From Motacilla alba alba (Eukaryota; Chordata; Aves; Passeriformes; Motacillidae), in NCBI RefSeq assembly GCF_015832195.1, contig NC_052030.1:7459439-7523438 (forward strand): a stretch of DNA of 64,000 bases. The letters are read 5' to 3'. Position numbers and translations under genes: made by a program. The notes under the pieces are model-generated. The model saw nothing but the letters and a program-made list of their open reading frames with translations, did no database searches and had not been told where the DNA came from. This document shows positions 25,640 to 38,489 of the stretch, piece by piece (positions within the stretch are counted from its first letter, which is position 1; each line of letters starts with the position of its first letter).

Positions 25640-26000
25640 AAAAATACTTCCAGCATTAAAAACAAATGCTGTTATGCAAAGCCCTGCGTTTTATTTAAAT
25701 TTGTGCTGCTTGAGATGCAAACAAGATTCATTTCACTACATGGTTGTGCTATCCATTTATTAACTATTCCGCATAAAATCCATTTCTAAATGATTTCACC
25801 AAAGTTCATAAGCCATTTTAAAACTCAGAAACTGATGAAAAAGGAAATGATCCAGCAGTCACAAGCATTGAACTAAAAGCCTGATGGAAATAATTTTATT
25901 TCTTAATTTAAACAGCATATGAAATTGGATTCAATCCCAAAATCATTGCATGCTCATTTTAATTAAAACTTATGAAGGTTATAGCAAGTGGTTATACTTT
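25640..26000. promoter_or_regulatory. Candidate conserved non-coding element, AT-rich with homeodomain/POU-like motifs
   Basis: Repeat-free, AT-rich sequence with many short homeodomain-type words, including ATTTAAAT, TTAATTTAAAC and GCATGCTCATTTTAATTAAA (25947-25967 region, a POU plus homeodomain-like composite). No ORF. The texture resembles vertebrate developmental enhancers, but conservation cannot be judged from one sequence. Confidence 0.3.
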
Positions 26001-28400
26001 CAGAAGGAAGGAACTGAGTTTACTGCTGTAGTAGCCTATGACTAATATTTGGCAACAGACAACAAGTGAGGCACACAGAACTAAGTTTCCACATTTTTTA
26101 CTTTGGTGATACACACTTTGATATCCAAACCCTGGCATTAACGAGCACTGTGACTTCAGCTAAGCCACCTCCTCTGTTTTCTAGGCATCAGTAACTCAAT
26201 GTAAACAAGAAAACCCCCAGCAACAGGCTGCAATTTGCTCAGTGTCATCAGCTCCCAGCTCTTACAGGGGATTCTGATACACTACCTATGAATAGCACTG
26301 ACACTAATGGGTGTTGCAGGGTGGATGAAGTACTTTTTCACACATTTATTTATTTATTATCAATATTCCCACTCTATTCAAGCAGGTTCCTGAGCAAAGC
26401 AGAGTACAGATGTTGTCACATGCTCCAACACCCAGATCTAAGGACATGCTTACAGGAACAAGTGATTCTCCAAGCTCTTCCCAGAGCAGCTATGAGGGGA
26501 AAGCCACATTCCTCACAGAGCTCAATGGGGCACTCAAACCACTTGAGCTGGAAGAGACACATTGGTGCCTTGCCTAGGTAAGCAAGAGAGCTGCATGGTG
26601 CCTCTACAGAGCTGTGTGCCCTGTAAATCCAGAAGGATGACTCTGGAGTCAGCTCAGAGTACCACACACGGCTCACACAGTGCCATCATCCCAAAGGCTT
26701 TCTGTCTCCTGCATCCCACCTTGCCATGAACTCCAGCACCAGCCAGTCCACAACCAGCACACATTGTATTTCCTTAACCACAGTGTCTTTAGAACACATT
26801 CTGCTTCTCTGTACCAACACCTCTCTTTTCTTTCCACACAGGTGAGCACTCTCCCAGCACTGCCCTGCACACCCTTGGCCCCAGGACAGCAGTGCCATTT
26901 ACTGTCCCTGTCACTGCAGGCCCCAGCACCCCTCCTTCAGCCACTGCCTCAGTCAGTGCTGCCAGGCACACCAACCTGAACAGCTTCTGTCCATTCTCAA
27001 CACCTCCCCAGTCATCCCATAATCCATGTTTTCCAGCATGGACTCGTTCATCTTGCAGAAACCCAAATTATACCATCGCCCAGTATCCGTCTTGGAAAAG
27101 ACCCACAGTCACAAAGTGATGCATTTATTCCATGTGTAGTTGTGCTTACAGAACAGGAGGTTGCCACAATGCTAATTCCCTCTCTCAAAGAAATTAATGG
27201 CAAGTGAAACAGCACAATGCTGAACTTCTATGCTGTTCACTGAGCTGCAGCTCAGGAGCAAAGACACATCAGCCAAAAAGCAACAGAAGACTCAGCCACG
27301 AGCCCCTTTCTAAGCAAGTACTCTGTATGCAAATCAAATCCAACTGAAGATATCACTACAATGTTAATGAAACCCTGAGCACTGAAAAAATAAGTGTCAA
27401 GGGAGTGTAAATGCACATTTTGAAACCACAGTGTGCTATTACAGAAAACATCTTATGACTACCACGGTCACCTTCGCCCAACAGACTTTGCATAGCACAG
27501 AAACATTTGCCATCTGCAGTATCACTGAACAGGCGTGTTCTCATTGCTCTATTAAAAAAACCTGAAGCTTTCCTCGCCTGGGTCAATAAGACAGCTGTTA
27601 AAAATCATACCATGCTTTCAGAAACAGAGAGAGATCCTTTCAAGACCTGGTTTCTTCAAGTAACTTTGATTCATCTGTGAATGAGCAGCTGGCTGTAGGC
27701 CAGAACCAGTGCTGCCAGTTCCCTTTTGCAGAACATTCTGTTTGTATCTGGACCTGCAAGGAGCAGATTTAAAGACGATCCTGATCCTGCATTAGCACTT
27801 CACTATGTGTACCATCAATAACCCCACTGAAATTACCACCTGAAAGGTAAACAGTAGAGTAACTTCTGCAAGAATTTCAGTGCTACACAAAAAGCTTCAA
27901 TGGACAGGATTGCTGGTGCAGTGCCAGAAACAGTGGGACTTTCCTTTAACTCTTGGTTTGACTTAATATCCACCAAAGGCTCCACTTGTGTCAACTCTGA
28001 AGAGTGTAGGGTCATGCTCCTGCCTCAAAATGCAAAAAGAGAGCCTCTCATGAGCTACCTCCCACCCTGGACATGCTGAATGACTGTATTTGAAACTTTC
28101 AGAGTGAATGTAATGGATAATCAAATCCCAGAAATGATACAAAATCCTTGTGTAACCTAGGACCTCTGTGATATAATTGTAAGATGAAGATTATTTAAAA
28201 AAACAAAGTCAGGGAGCTGATTAGGGTAAAATACAGAAGACAATTGTTTGCAAACTGCTTCAACTAATGTATTTGAGGCTTTCCAGTGACTGAATATGTG
28301 ACAATAATGCTCCTTCTACAGCTAGTTTTGCACCCTCCTATGCTTCATAACCTGCTTTCTTTATAAAACACTTTCCCACCTTACTAACAGTGCAACTTAC

Positions 28401-28435
28401 CTTGTAAAATCCCTCAGAGAATAAGGACCAGCATT
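28401..28435 (-). other. Weak candidate 35-bp exon with a near-perfect donor
   Basis: On the minus strand the donor reads TACAAG|GTAAGT, matching the consensus from CAAG through GTAAGT. About 35 bp upstream is TGCATTAG|AATG after a T-rich but imperfect tract. The frame encodes ECWSLFSEGFYK across the segment. Thirty-five bp is short and the acceptor only fair, so this may be a cryptic site or a non-coding exon. Confidence 0.2.
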
Positions 28436-30380
28436 CTAATGCAGCACAAAATGATCCAACACAAACAGCAGTAAATTTGCATTTCAGCATGACAGCAGTG
28501 ATCTCAAGAGCAATGCCACAGAGCATGAACAAGTAGGTTTGTTTTCAGGTTTGGACAAGTATTCTAAACCACCTCTGCAAAATGATGACTTTACAGGAAC
28601 TTTGCTTTTAGGACAAAATCTCCATTAAATGTGCAACCTGGGTACAAATGCCAAGTGGGAACCTGCAGAATTCTTTCCTCTCTTCCCTGCTTGACCTCAT
28701 TATCTGCTCAGAGCCCACTTAGCAGCTCAGTCTAACCACTGAAACCTCACAAATTAATAGCACTTACAAGAGTGCATGAACCATAAGTCACCTGGGGCAA
28801 CCTTTCAACAAAAAGGAGCTGCCACAAAGTCTCACAGCATAGCCTGAAATGAGGTTATTCTAACAGCAAGGAAAAAACCCTCTCAGAAAGCTTTTCCCAA
28901 TTCTTACCAGCACCAATTTAAAATAAAGTTATTCACATTAAAATTAAGTGAGAAAACAAGGCTGGTTTGGCATACTAATAACCTTCCTGAGCTCAGTGTT
29001 TCTGTTCAATAATCAGCAGCTTTAGAAGGGTTTAAGCATCTTGTTTTAACACTGCCCTGACAGTGAGGATCTGCCTGAGATGGTGCTTAAGCACTTCAGC
29101 AGTGTGGGATAGGTCCATGGCAGCAGCTTTCCCCTCTGCAGAGCAAAGCTCTGCAAATCACAACACTGCTAATCCTTCAGTGTTTGCAAATACCAGTTCA
29201 ACCAGCAGGAAACCAAATCCCCAGCTGGACTGGTTCTCAGCAGCACTCCACATTCAACAACAAACAAGGCCCCAGAGCCAGGCCAGGGCAATGAGCAGAA
29301 GATGCTCACCAATACAGGTACAAAGGGTAAAATATTATTCCAGAAACACCTGGCTCATTTTATGCATAGAAAATAACTCAGGCTAAGTTTCTTAATTGGT
29401 TTCACACTCAAGGATGCTTAAACTTCGTGTTACATTTGCTGCTGTCTTCATTTCACTTGGCAGGATTCTTTGGGTAAGTGAACATCATTCCCCCAAAACG
29501 TGAGCTTTCTATGCGTGTCACAACCCCAGGACACTCCCTCAAACTCCTGTTCAATGACACCTGACTACAAGGCCTCACCCAGAGCAGGTGGTGGAACACT
29601 TTTGTGTTCATTTCTCAAAGTGCTTGAGAAAGGAGAACCCAAGGAGCAGAAGCAGGAGCAGCAGGGATGAGCTACAGGCAGTCACGAGGGAGAGAGAGGG
29701 TCAGGAGAGCAGAGACAGAGCAGTGTCTGCAAACAGAGGTGCAGCTTACCAGAAGGAGACCTACAGTGCATCTTGCAAAACCTTTGTATCTGCTCATCTT
29801 TGAAAGTCCAAACCAAAATCACAGCCTCCAGGATGCTATCTCACTGTCTCCATGTCAAACAAAGCAACCAAACATTTCCATCTCCTCTCTGCCTCCTCAT
29901 CTTCGTGTCTTGCTGCAGACCAATGGACATGAGCTGGGGTGACAACTCACATGCTGGTATTAGGAATGCTCTATCACAAGCAAAATCTGTTATTTCACTG
30001 TAAGAGGAAATTCCTAAAATTTAACTTCCTCATAAAGTTTATTTTTAATGACCAAACACTACCAAACATCATGTACACATGTACACAGCAGGAGTTCTTA
30101 TTAGGAAAAGAAAAATCTTTGAAAAGAATCATGATCAGAATAATGAAGACTGCTGCATGAATTTTTATTTTCCTTCCTAAAGCACCGTTGAGATATGAAA
30201 GAAGCTCAAGCTTTTTAAAAAACAAACAAACCAGACACACCGAGAGTACATGGCATTCCTTTCTATCAGGATGGCCTCATTTCATCAGAAGATGGAAAGA
30301 TGAAAAGCACTGGAAGGAAGAGACAAGAAAGTCTGACCTCAGCAAGTGCACAGCATGCAGCTCAGGCTGCCCTCACTTCT

Positions 30381-30394
30381 CCAGCAAGGGGCAG
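30381..30394 (+). promoter_or_regulatory. CTCF-like site, plus orientation (weaker)
   Basis: CCAGCAAGGGGCAG matches the CTCF core at 13 of 14 positions; the mismatch (A for G at position 7) is in the conserved core, so this is weaker than the sites at 7556 and 34067. Confidence 0.35.
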
Positions 30395-33045
30395 AGACAG
30401 CAGCACAGCCTGCTTGAGCTTTCAGGGATTTCAGAACTTGGAGCTTCTTTGAGGAGGAATTCCATGCTGAAACACTGACAAAAGAGCAACCAAGTGTGGC
30501 TTTTTAATCTGTTTCTTTCTACACTGAGACAAGCAGTTGTTTCTCCATGCAGAAGTACAGGAGGGAGGTGCAGACATGAGAAACACCAGTGGCTCAGCTG
30601 TCTACAGGGACTGCTTATGCAGAGAGAATTTTGTTTGTTATACTTAGAAAGCACCAACATAGGGAACAATAGAAAAGGAACACTCTGCCTCACATACAGC
30701 TCTCCATCTTGCTAATGAGACAAATTAACAAAGAGTCATTTCACAGATCTTATTCCACGACCCATGCTGAGATTGTAAGGCAGTTCCCTCAGCTGAGGGG
30801 GACATTTGCTGACTAAAGACATACTCCAAATCACTGGATAATCCCTTGAAATGTATCCCCTTTCACTAAGGTGTGAAGAAGGCAGTGTGCTGCTTCTCCA
30901 GAGGAGAAGACCCTGTGCATGCCTCCCTCCCTGCCTGCAGACCTTCACTGTGATCAGAAGCACTCCCTGTCCCTTTTCCAGGAAACTCTGGTGTGGACTA
31001 AGGGACCAAATCCTGCCCTGGTCCAGACCCACCAGCAGCCTCTGGCACGGTTTGAGCCATGCCATCACCACTTGGCACTGTCCCCAAGCACACCAAATTA
31101 ACCTTAATTGAGGCACTGAGCTGCTAAAGCTCTGCCTCTGCTGGGAGGGACAGAGCTGGGCATGAGGCTGGCACTGCCCCAGGCACTGCCAGCTGCTGCT
31201 TCTCCCCTTTGGAGCTGGAACTGCCTCATGCCTTGCACGCACCAACACAGAGCATCCAGAGCTTCCAGAGGGGAAGAGGAAGGGCAGCGTGGGGCTGGGA
31301 CACCATTCCTGAGGAGCTTTCAGCAGCAGGTGCCTTTTACAGAAGCCCAGCATAAGTCTCTCCATTACAAGACAATGATATCCTGGGGCTGAACTGAGCA
31401 CCAAATCCCTCTGACAACATCACTGCCACTCTTACAAATGCACCAAATATTGCTTAGAAATAAGCATAAGATTATTACAATATGGGGCCTTTCCTTTTTT
31501 TTCATCTCAGTTTTCTGATTCATATTTACTGCCTGGAAAGAGGAACATCAATCTGTAGGTTCTATGTTAGAACTGTGCATGGAAAAGCAGGAAGAAACTG
31601 GAGTGGATTAAAAGTAACTATTACAAAGTCACTTAAATTCCCCACTTCTGGAGAAACCAATTAGAAAAATCCTGCATGCATGGACATTTGAACTTGTATT
31701 TTGTCTGCAGCACACTTCTTCATTCTTACAGATCCTAAAAGGACACTCCTGAAAGTCTGGATCCAAAAGTTGATGACAGGATGAAGTGCCAACAAACACC
31801 CAGTAACTAAGAAACCAAATACCATGGGGAGCATATGTATTGTGTAAATACTTCCTGTACAATCCACGTTTTGCCCAAGAACATCTTGCCAAGCACACAC
31901 CACACTCTAACAGGCAATATAACATTTAACTGGTGGTAGGTTTCAGAGATAACAGCTCTACACCAAACAGAGGCATTTCACACAGTTTAAAACCACCATT
32001 TCTTGCTGTAAATTGAAACAGACAGAAATCACACTGTGAATTCAATGCATTGTTTGAGCTGGGCACAAACCCCCGCTTCTGAATTCACAGGTATTTTGGA
32101 TGACAAGATTTAGCTCTGCGTTTCTTCTGAAATCAAATCTGAAAACAGCCAAATGATTGCTGTGCACCTGAAACGTCCAAATTTACTCAGAAATCCACCC
32201 AGAGCACCGGCAGGAGCATAAGGTGGTAATTCAATGGTATTGGGAGAAAGGAATGAATAATTCACTGGGTTTAGACAGTCAAAACTTACCACTTTTGGTG
32301 AACTTTACCTCTGAGATTTTAGGTTCACTCAAACCCAAACCACAGCTCAGCAGGTGCAAATTCATAAAAGCAGGGAGTTTGCATGACTCGCTCCTAACTG
32401 AAACTACCATCATTTTGCAAAGCAGCAGCTGTGGCAAGCGCTCCAAGAGAATAAATATTTATTCCTCCTTAAATAAAGCTGCCTTCCCACCCACAAGTGC
32501 AGGCAGAACAATCAAAGGCTTCTCAAGGACAATTATAGGAAAAACTCCTGCCTGCCAAAATCAACCAGTGCCAGCAGAGTGAAACCTGGGACACTTGCTC
32601 CACAGCTCCTTTGACAAAAAAGGCTTCCGTTACAAATCCCAGAGGATTTCAAGCTTGTTTCATAGCCACAAGGATTATTTCCCTCCTTTCCTGGCCAGCT
32701 CTTCTTTCAGAATTCATCAGTATCACTCCTTGCTGCTATGTAACATCAACATGATGCATCATACAGCAGCTTCTCTTCCCAAGGGGCACAAACAGCACAC
32801 CAGTACTAACTGTATTTTTAAAATCAGTTTAGCTATTTGCTCTGATTCCTGCTATTTTTATATCTCTGACTATTCATCTTCTAAAACAGTCTTTTGTGAT
32901 GACAAATAACAAGACAGATCAATTCCTTTTTGCTCCAGATGTTAAGATAAATTACTTTAGATAAGAAACAGCCCTTGTCACTGAAATTGCTAAAGAAGCT
33001 CAGAACATAACAGCTGAAACCTTGTACACTTAAGTTGATGTTTTT

Positions 33046-33096
33046 AATTGGATTTTTATTGTTCTTTATTTTTTTCAATTGGATTTTTATTGTTCT
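33046..33096. repeat. Direct repeat of 20 bp, period 31
   Basis: AATTGGATTTTTATTGTTCT occurs at 33046-33065 and exactly again at 33077-33096, joined by a T-rich spacer. The second copy forms part of the pyrimidine-rich run before the AG at 33134-33135. Confidence 0.9.
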
Positions 33097-33135
33097 CTGT
33101 TGATTTTTCTTGCTTGTGCTTCTGTGCACTTACAG

Positions 33136-33378
33136 ATTGGAAGAGCAACACCCAGCTGGAGACGGCAAGCAGCTGAACTTGTGGGAGCTGTATTTTTGCA
33201 AACAAATAGTTCATTTCGAGACAGTTTTGAACCACAGGACATGCATGTAGATGGAGCCTTCACTCTCCCTAAATCTGAAGGATGTCCAGGCTGCATGCAG
33301 CTTTGCAAGAGTAGCAGGGCTGGACTCCCACAGAACCCCAGGAAACCTACAGGAAATGTCCCAGCTCTCGCCTCCTGA
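33136..33378 (+). other. Weak candidate terminal exon after a strong acceptor-like signal
   Basis: A T/C-rich stretch (about 33088-33128) ends in GTGCACTTACAG, and the frame from 33136 stays open for 80 codons (IGRATPSWRRQ ... NVPALAS) to a stop at 33376-33378. I do not recognise the peptide, the plus strand is opposite to the coding exon, and no canonical AATAAA follows within about 300 bp. It could be an exon of a lncRNA or of nothing. Confidence 0.18.
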
Positions 33379-34066
33379 CTCACTGTGTGGACCTCACACC
33401 AATATCCTCCCCACAGCCGTTCATCCTCCACCCCTGGAGCCCCCTCTGCACAGCCCCAGGAAGGAGCTGATGGGAGATGCAGAAGAACCACTGGACTGGG
33501 CAGCAGGGACCCCATGAATATTCCTGCTGGGGCAGCCAAGCCCCAGCAGGATCACACTGGGCAGGGCCTGTGCCAGAGGCACAGAAGAGCCCCAGCAGAA
33601 CAAGGGCTCCCTGCAGGGCTGTGCAGCTTGGCACAGACCCCACGTGTTTCATCAATGCTGCTCACATAAAACAAATAAGAATTAAATCAGGGCTACTGAA
33701 GGCTCCTTCCCAGCTCCATCCCGTTTCATCACTTTTTTATTTGCCAAGGGTGATGTTATCTGCACAGGATTCACATCCAGATTCTTATCCTTCACGTGGC
33801 AGAATTGCAAATGCAAATTCCTGTTTTCTGTTCACGAGGAGCAGAGCAGTGACTGAGCAGCCACACACACGTGATGTCAAGCCCTAATGAAATCACAGAC
33901 TGCTCCAATACCCTGTGACATGTTCAGACTGCAATCCCGACAGGGCATGTAATGGCAAAGGCAACTGCTGAGAGCATCCTGGACCACATCCAGCCTCTTC
34001 CCCAGCAAAAGAGGATAATTAGGCTTTCGGGTACGGCCTGGAAACGCTCCCTCATGCAGGGTTTTC

Positions 34067-34080
34067 CCAGCAGAGGGCAC
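34067..34080 (+). promoter_or_regulatory. CTCF-like site, plus orientation (perfect core)
   Basis: CCAGCAGAGGGCAC fits the CTCF core consensus CCASYAGRKGGCRS at all 14 positions. It is the best such match I found in the window and points away from the minus-oriented site at 7556. Confidence 0.6.
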
Positions 34081-34280
34081 TTTTGATTCACAGACCACTT
34101 CAGAAGCTGCTTTTTGTTCTTCTCCATCGCCATCTCGGAGAGCTGAAGCAGAGGTGGTGCTGTCTGCTTAAAAATAAAGACATCGTTGCTTTAGCTCCAC
34201 TTTCCTGCCTCCCTCTCCCCTCCAACAAGTTTTATTAAGTTCTCATCTTTAATTCATGCCTGCAGCAGAGCTGATGTCAC

Positions 34281-34293
34281 TTTTTTTTTTTTT
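34281..34293. repeat. Poly-T run (13)
   Basis: Thirteen T in AT-rich sequence; no associated element seen. Confidence 0.9.
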
Positions 34294-37200
34294 GCTATTA
34301 AAAAAGAATCCATGAAGCACAAGCCAAGCTTGCAGTGGTAATCTCACCTACTTTCCTTCTCTATTTTTATTTTCACTTCCAGTGATTTGTTAACATTCAT
34401 TACCCTCAAAAACTGAAAAGGTATTTCAACAGAAACACAACTACAGCACTTGGAAAAGGAAAGCAAACAAACCACCTATTAGATTACATGCTCCGTCCCC
34501 TGCAAAGGCAGGACACAACCCACCAGAGACATCTCGCAAATTAAACCCTCCAGCTGTCGGCAGGAAATTGCAGGGTGTTAGGGACCAGTGAAATAAACAG
34601 CTTAGCAACCACTAAGGTGAATTCCCCTTTGGGAAACTGTCGTTTCACAGTGGATGCAAAGTGAGAATGAGGGAGGATGTGTGATAAGACAGTGCGTGGG
34701 GAAGAAATTTCCACCAAAAGCCTTGGGAGTCGAGATGTTTTCAACTGCTACAATAAAAAGCAATAACAACAACAACAAAAAAAGAACATCTGAATCAACT
34801 AACACACACATCTGTTCTAAGGTAAAACACTGGGATAACCAATCACTGTGGTTTTGCCATAATTCAGCTTCATTTGCATACAGCTGGGATGTGGGGTGTA
34901 GGTTGGCAGCACCGTGTAGCTGAGTGAAGGCCAGACAGTCTTAGGACAGTAAAGATGCCAGGAGTGCTGTCCCAGGTTTTCCTGCCAAGAAATCCTGTGT
35001 CAGTGCCTACCAGGGCACTGTTCTGGAGACTAACAACTCAGCAGAGTTGGAATCTGGATTGGAACCCAGCAGCCTCCACTCCTGCCACTCCAGCCTCTAC
35101 CGAGAGCCCTGAGGAACCTGTGGGCACCAGGAATTCTGTGGAGTTGGTCAATGTCACGCTGCAGACGAGGAGAAGCTCATTCAGTAGTAAGCAGCCCAAG
35201 TGAACAAGTCATTTCCTCTACGATTTATGTAATTTAGAATCACTCTGGTTCCTCTTGGCTCATGGATGAACAGTTTTGTTTTTTCAGAAGTCAGAGCAGC
35301 GGGTGGTGTGGTCATGTTGTGTAAGATAATACAAAGAGCAGAACAATTACTGCCAAAGGAAAAGACACTGTATCACAGGCTTTGTGTTTTTTACCGTGTT
35401 TTGTTGAGCAGGACTTCTTGCAGAATCACTTGTTTGTTTGTGTCATGTTTTACTGGAACATACGTTATTACCAACCATCTCTCCAACCCAGGAGAAGCTG
35501 TCATAAACATGCTTAAATAAAGAGCAAGAAAGCAATCGAAGTTCAAAGGGATTGCGTAACATTTGTGTAATAGCAGACTGGGGAGGAGGGGTATGAAAAA
35601 ATCAAACCCCAAAACCCAGAGACTTGCTTTTGAAGTAACAAAGAATGAACCCCAAATACGTCAGTAGCTGTACTGAAGTCAACAGGGCTAAGCCACAGTA
35701 ATTCCCCAAATATTTTCTTCACCTGCTGCAGGGAACAGACACATTATTCAGCTTCTGCAGGGCAGTGAGCAGAACTGTACAAGGCAGCTAAGCTGAAGTG
35801 TGGGCTCTAGAAAAAAAATTTAAAAATTTTAAAAAATAAAAATTAGGCCCTTTCCTTGGTTCGATACTTTGCCTTCAGGGCTCGTAACAGGATATTTAAT
35901 TACATGATTCTGTATTATCGTCTCTATTATTTTACAGAAGCTGTAACTGTTGATAACAGATACTTGAAGTTACACCACACATCAACACAATTCTGTGTAA
36001 AGCCCAGCACCAAAACTGCTCCCAACATCAGCACCAGCTTGCAAATCATTAACAATTTTGGGAAAAGAGGATATTTCCCTGTTGGCTGTTAATCAGTAGC
36101 AGGCCTGAACATATATCCAGTAGCAATCATCTTAAGAAAAATACATGAAATCTGCAATAAAGTGGTGTTTGGCTGGCTTCCAAATCCTACATAGTACACA
36201 GGCACCTTTTCTGCTACTTTAAGCATGCTCTGAACCACACAGCACCACGGGCTGTACTGATGGAGATGCAGAAGAACCACTGGACTGTTCTGTAGTCCTT
36301 ACAAAAACAAAAAAACACCCAGAAAATCCTCACATCCACCAAATTCAGTTCACACACAACACTAATATCTAACTGAATATCCAATAAGCTTCAGGAAAGC
36401 CTGGTGTCTGTACCTGAATTATGGAATTCAAGCCAACGAGGTAACAAGGAACAAAGTGGTCCCGAGACTCATGGCAGTAAGATGGGTATTTCAATACAGA
36501 CATATCTGGCAGCTGCGTGGTCCCACAAACTGCTGTCATCACCATTGAGGGCACAGTATTGGCACCATGGCCAGAAGGAATTTTTATCACACTGCAGGCT
36601 TCTGGAGTGATAATAACAACAACAGATTTTGTGCAAGAACAGTAAAAGACTTTTTAGGAAACCTTCTAACACAACCTTCTGCCCCAAGCCCAATCCTCCT
36701 GCTTTGCTCTCCTTTTCCCTGAAAACATGGCTTATCCCATCAGCTGGCCAGTGGTGCAGACTGATCATAAGGCAAAATACATCTGATCTCAGCTCCTCCA
36801 GGTCTGCAGCAGCCCAAAGACTTCAGCTGCTTCCACCTACCAGCAGCTTCTCCAGCAAAGGGAGAATGAAGGGGTTTTGCATCTCTCCACAGCCCTGAAA
36901 AGCTTCATGCCACCACTGAGCTTTTGCTGAATAGACACTGTGCCAGGGAGTCAGTGCCTGTGAGCTCCTGCTTGTTTTCAGGCCTGGCAGTGATGGATTA
37001 CGTACAACCACGAGTTGGGCACAAACCAGCTGTCTATCTGTCTTTTCCAAACATCTTGCTCCAGTTTCTGTATTATAGAGGTGCCAATGCCTTGTTTCAG
37101 GATGCCTACTGGATAAAGAGCACATATTTCTCTGAATATTTTACTGTCACACAGAGGGACTGGACTGTTTTTTGGTGTTTTTTTTAATGCTGTTGCTCCT

Positions 37201-38445
37201 TCCCCAGCAAGTCCCCATAATAAAAGTCTCTCTGTTCCCAGAGGCCTGAAGCTGAAATGACAAACTGCACTACAGCTTTTCTCTGCACAGAAGCCCACAG
37301 GCAGATCCTGCTGTCACATGAGAAACTTGTGCCCCACATTCCCAACCCTCCTGCCAGGGCACTGTGCCTGCAACTGCAGCACCTCATGGTCCTGCTGTGT
37401 TTCCATCGTGGACTAGAGGGATGAAAAAGGAGAAACACAGCCAGCATTCTCCTCCTGGCCCTTCACACAAACACTAAAGGGCAAAGCACTGCAACAGCTT
37501 TACACAGAGTCTAAACCTGCCCTGTCCAAGGCTGCACATAATGCTCTGTGGCAATGTAGGCAGGCACTGCGTGTACCAGCACGCACACCAGTCTGAGTGC
37601 GATTCGCTTACTGCAAAGGACGTCTGGGAGAAAGGCTATAAGCAGCAGCTAACCTGGGAGGGGGAAACAAATCACTACTTATTGAATTTAGGTTATCAAC
37701 CACCAGGATTAAGCACTGATGGTACTTTGAAAACCCTTCCAGCTTTGTGGGAAAAGCTGTGCTAACACTACCGTGCTGTCCCGCAAAGTCAGAACAATTC
37801 CCAGGGAACAGCCTGGATCTGGCTGCAGCACTGCCTACATAGCAAAAACAAAACCAAAACACAGATGAAAGATGTTTCCCCTCTTCTCTCCCTGAAGGGA
37901 AAAAAAAAAAATCTCAAAAACATCCTTCTTAGGTTGAAAAGGAGATCACAGGGAGGAAAACATGTAGGAGTCCAGACGAATGATAGAGCTGTAGACCAGG
38001 CACTGCTGCATCTGCTCCAGCTACACACAGTTGTTTCAGAAAAGCATTATGAATTTTTTCTCTCTCCTTAGATGTATTGCCTGGATGCTTTAAAGCAGCC
38101 TCAGAGGAATGTGCTCTTGGGGCTGAATCCCATAGGAAATTATCCTTTGTGGTGGATGGTCTCCCCTTGGGGCCTGTCTGTGTGTTTTGCTTTCATGTAA
38201 TCCTCCCACCTTGGTTTTCTAATGTAATGCTATCCACATTATTATAGCTCTTTGATACTCTCAAATGGTACTTACTCAGGCTGTCATACTTTCAGCTCTC
38301 CCAGACTAAGTCTGACTGGCTTGGATGGCCTGTGGCTCATGCCATAAATATTAAGTCACCAAAAGATACCATGGAGTGTTTGTGTGCCAGGGGCAGACAT
38401 CATATACAGGAGAGCCTGGGCCATTTGCTCCTTCCAAGTGGGATG

Positions 38446-38489
38446 TGCTCTACAAGAACAACAGAAATGCTCTACAAGAACAACAGAAA
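38446..38489. repeat. Perfect tandem duplication, 2 x 22 bp
   Basis: The 22-bp unit beginning TGCTCTACAAGAACAACAGA is repeated exactly at 38468. No divergence between copies suggests a recent replication-slippage event. Confidence 0.93.

Larger units (their letters stand above)
26001..33045. other. Non-coding sequence; no gene seen apart from one weak exon candidate
   Basis: Contains a TTTATTTATTTATTA tract (26344-26358), an acceptor-like CTTTCCACACAG at 26842 without a following exon, and a GC-rich patch near 30880-31330 whose 222-codon minus frame looks compositional. Confidence 0.6.

Noticed and set aside
26820..26842. Acceptor-like tract TTTTCTTTCCACACAG
   Set aside because: It is immediately followed by GTGAGC, itself donor-like, and no supported exon follows.
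30736..31404. 222-codon minus-strand open frame
   Set aside because: Located in a GC-richer patch, no domain, no splice or promoter support, and overlapping plus-strand frames are also open.
36238..36258. REST/NRSF-like site around CAGCACCACGG
   Set aside because: Left half fits but the right half differs at several conserved positions.
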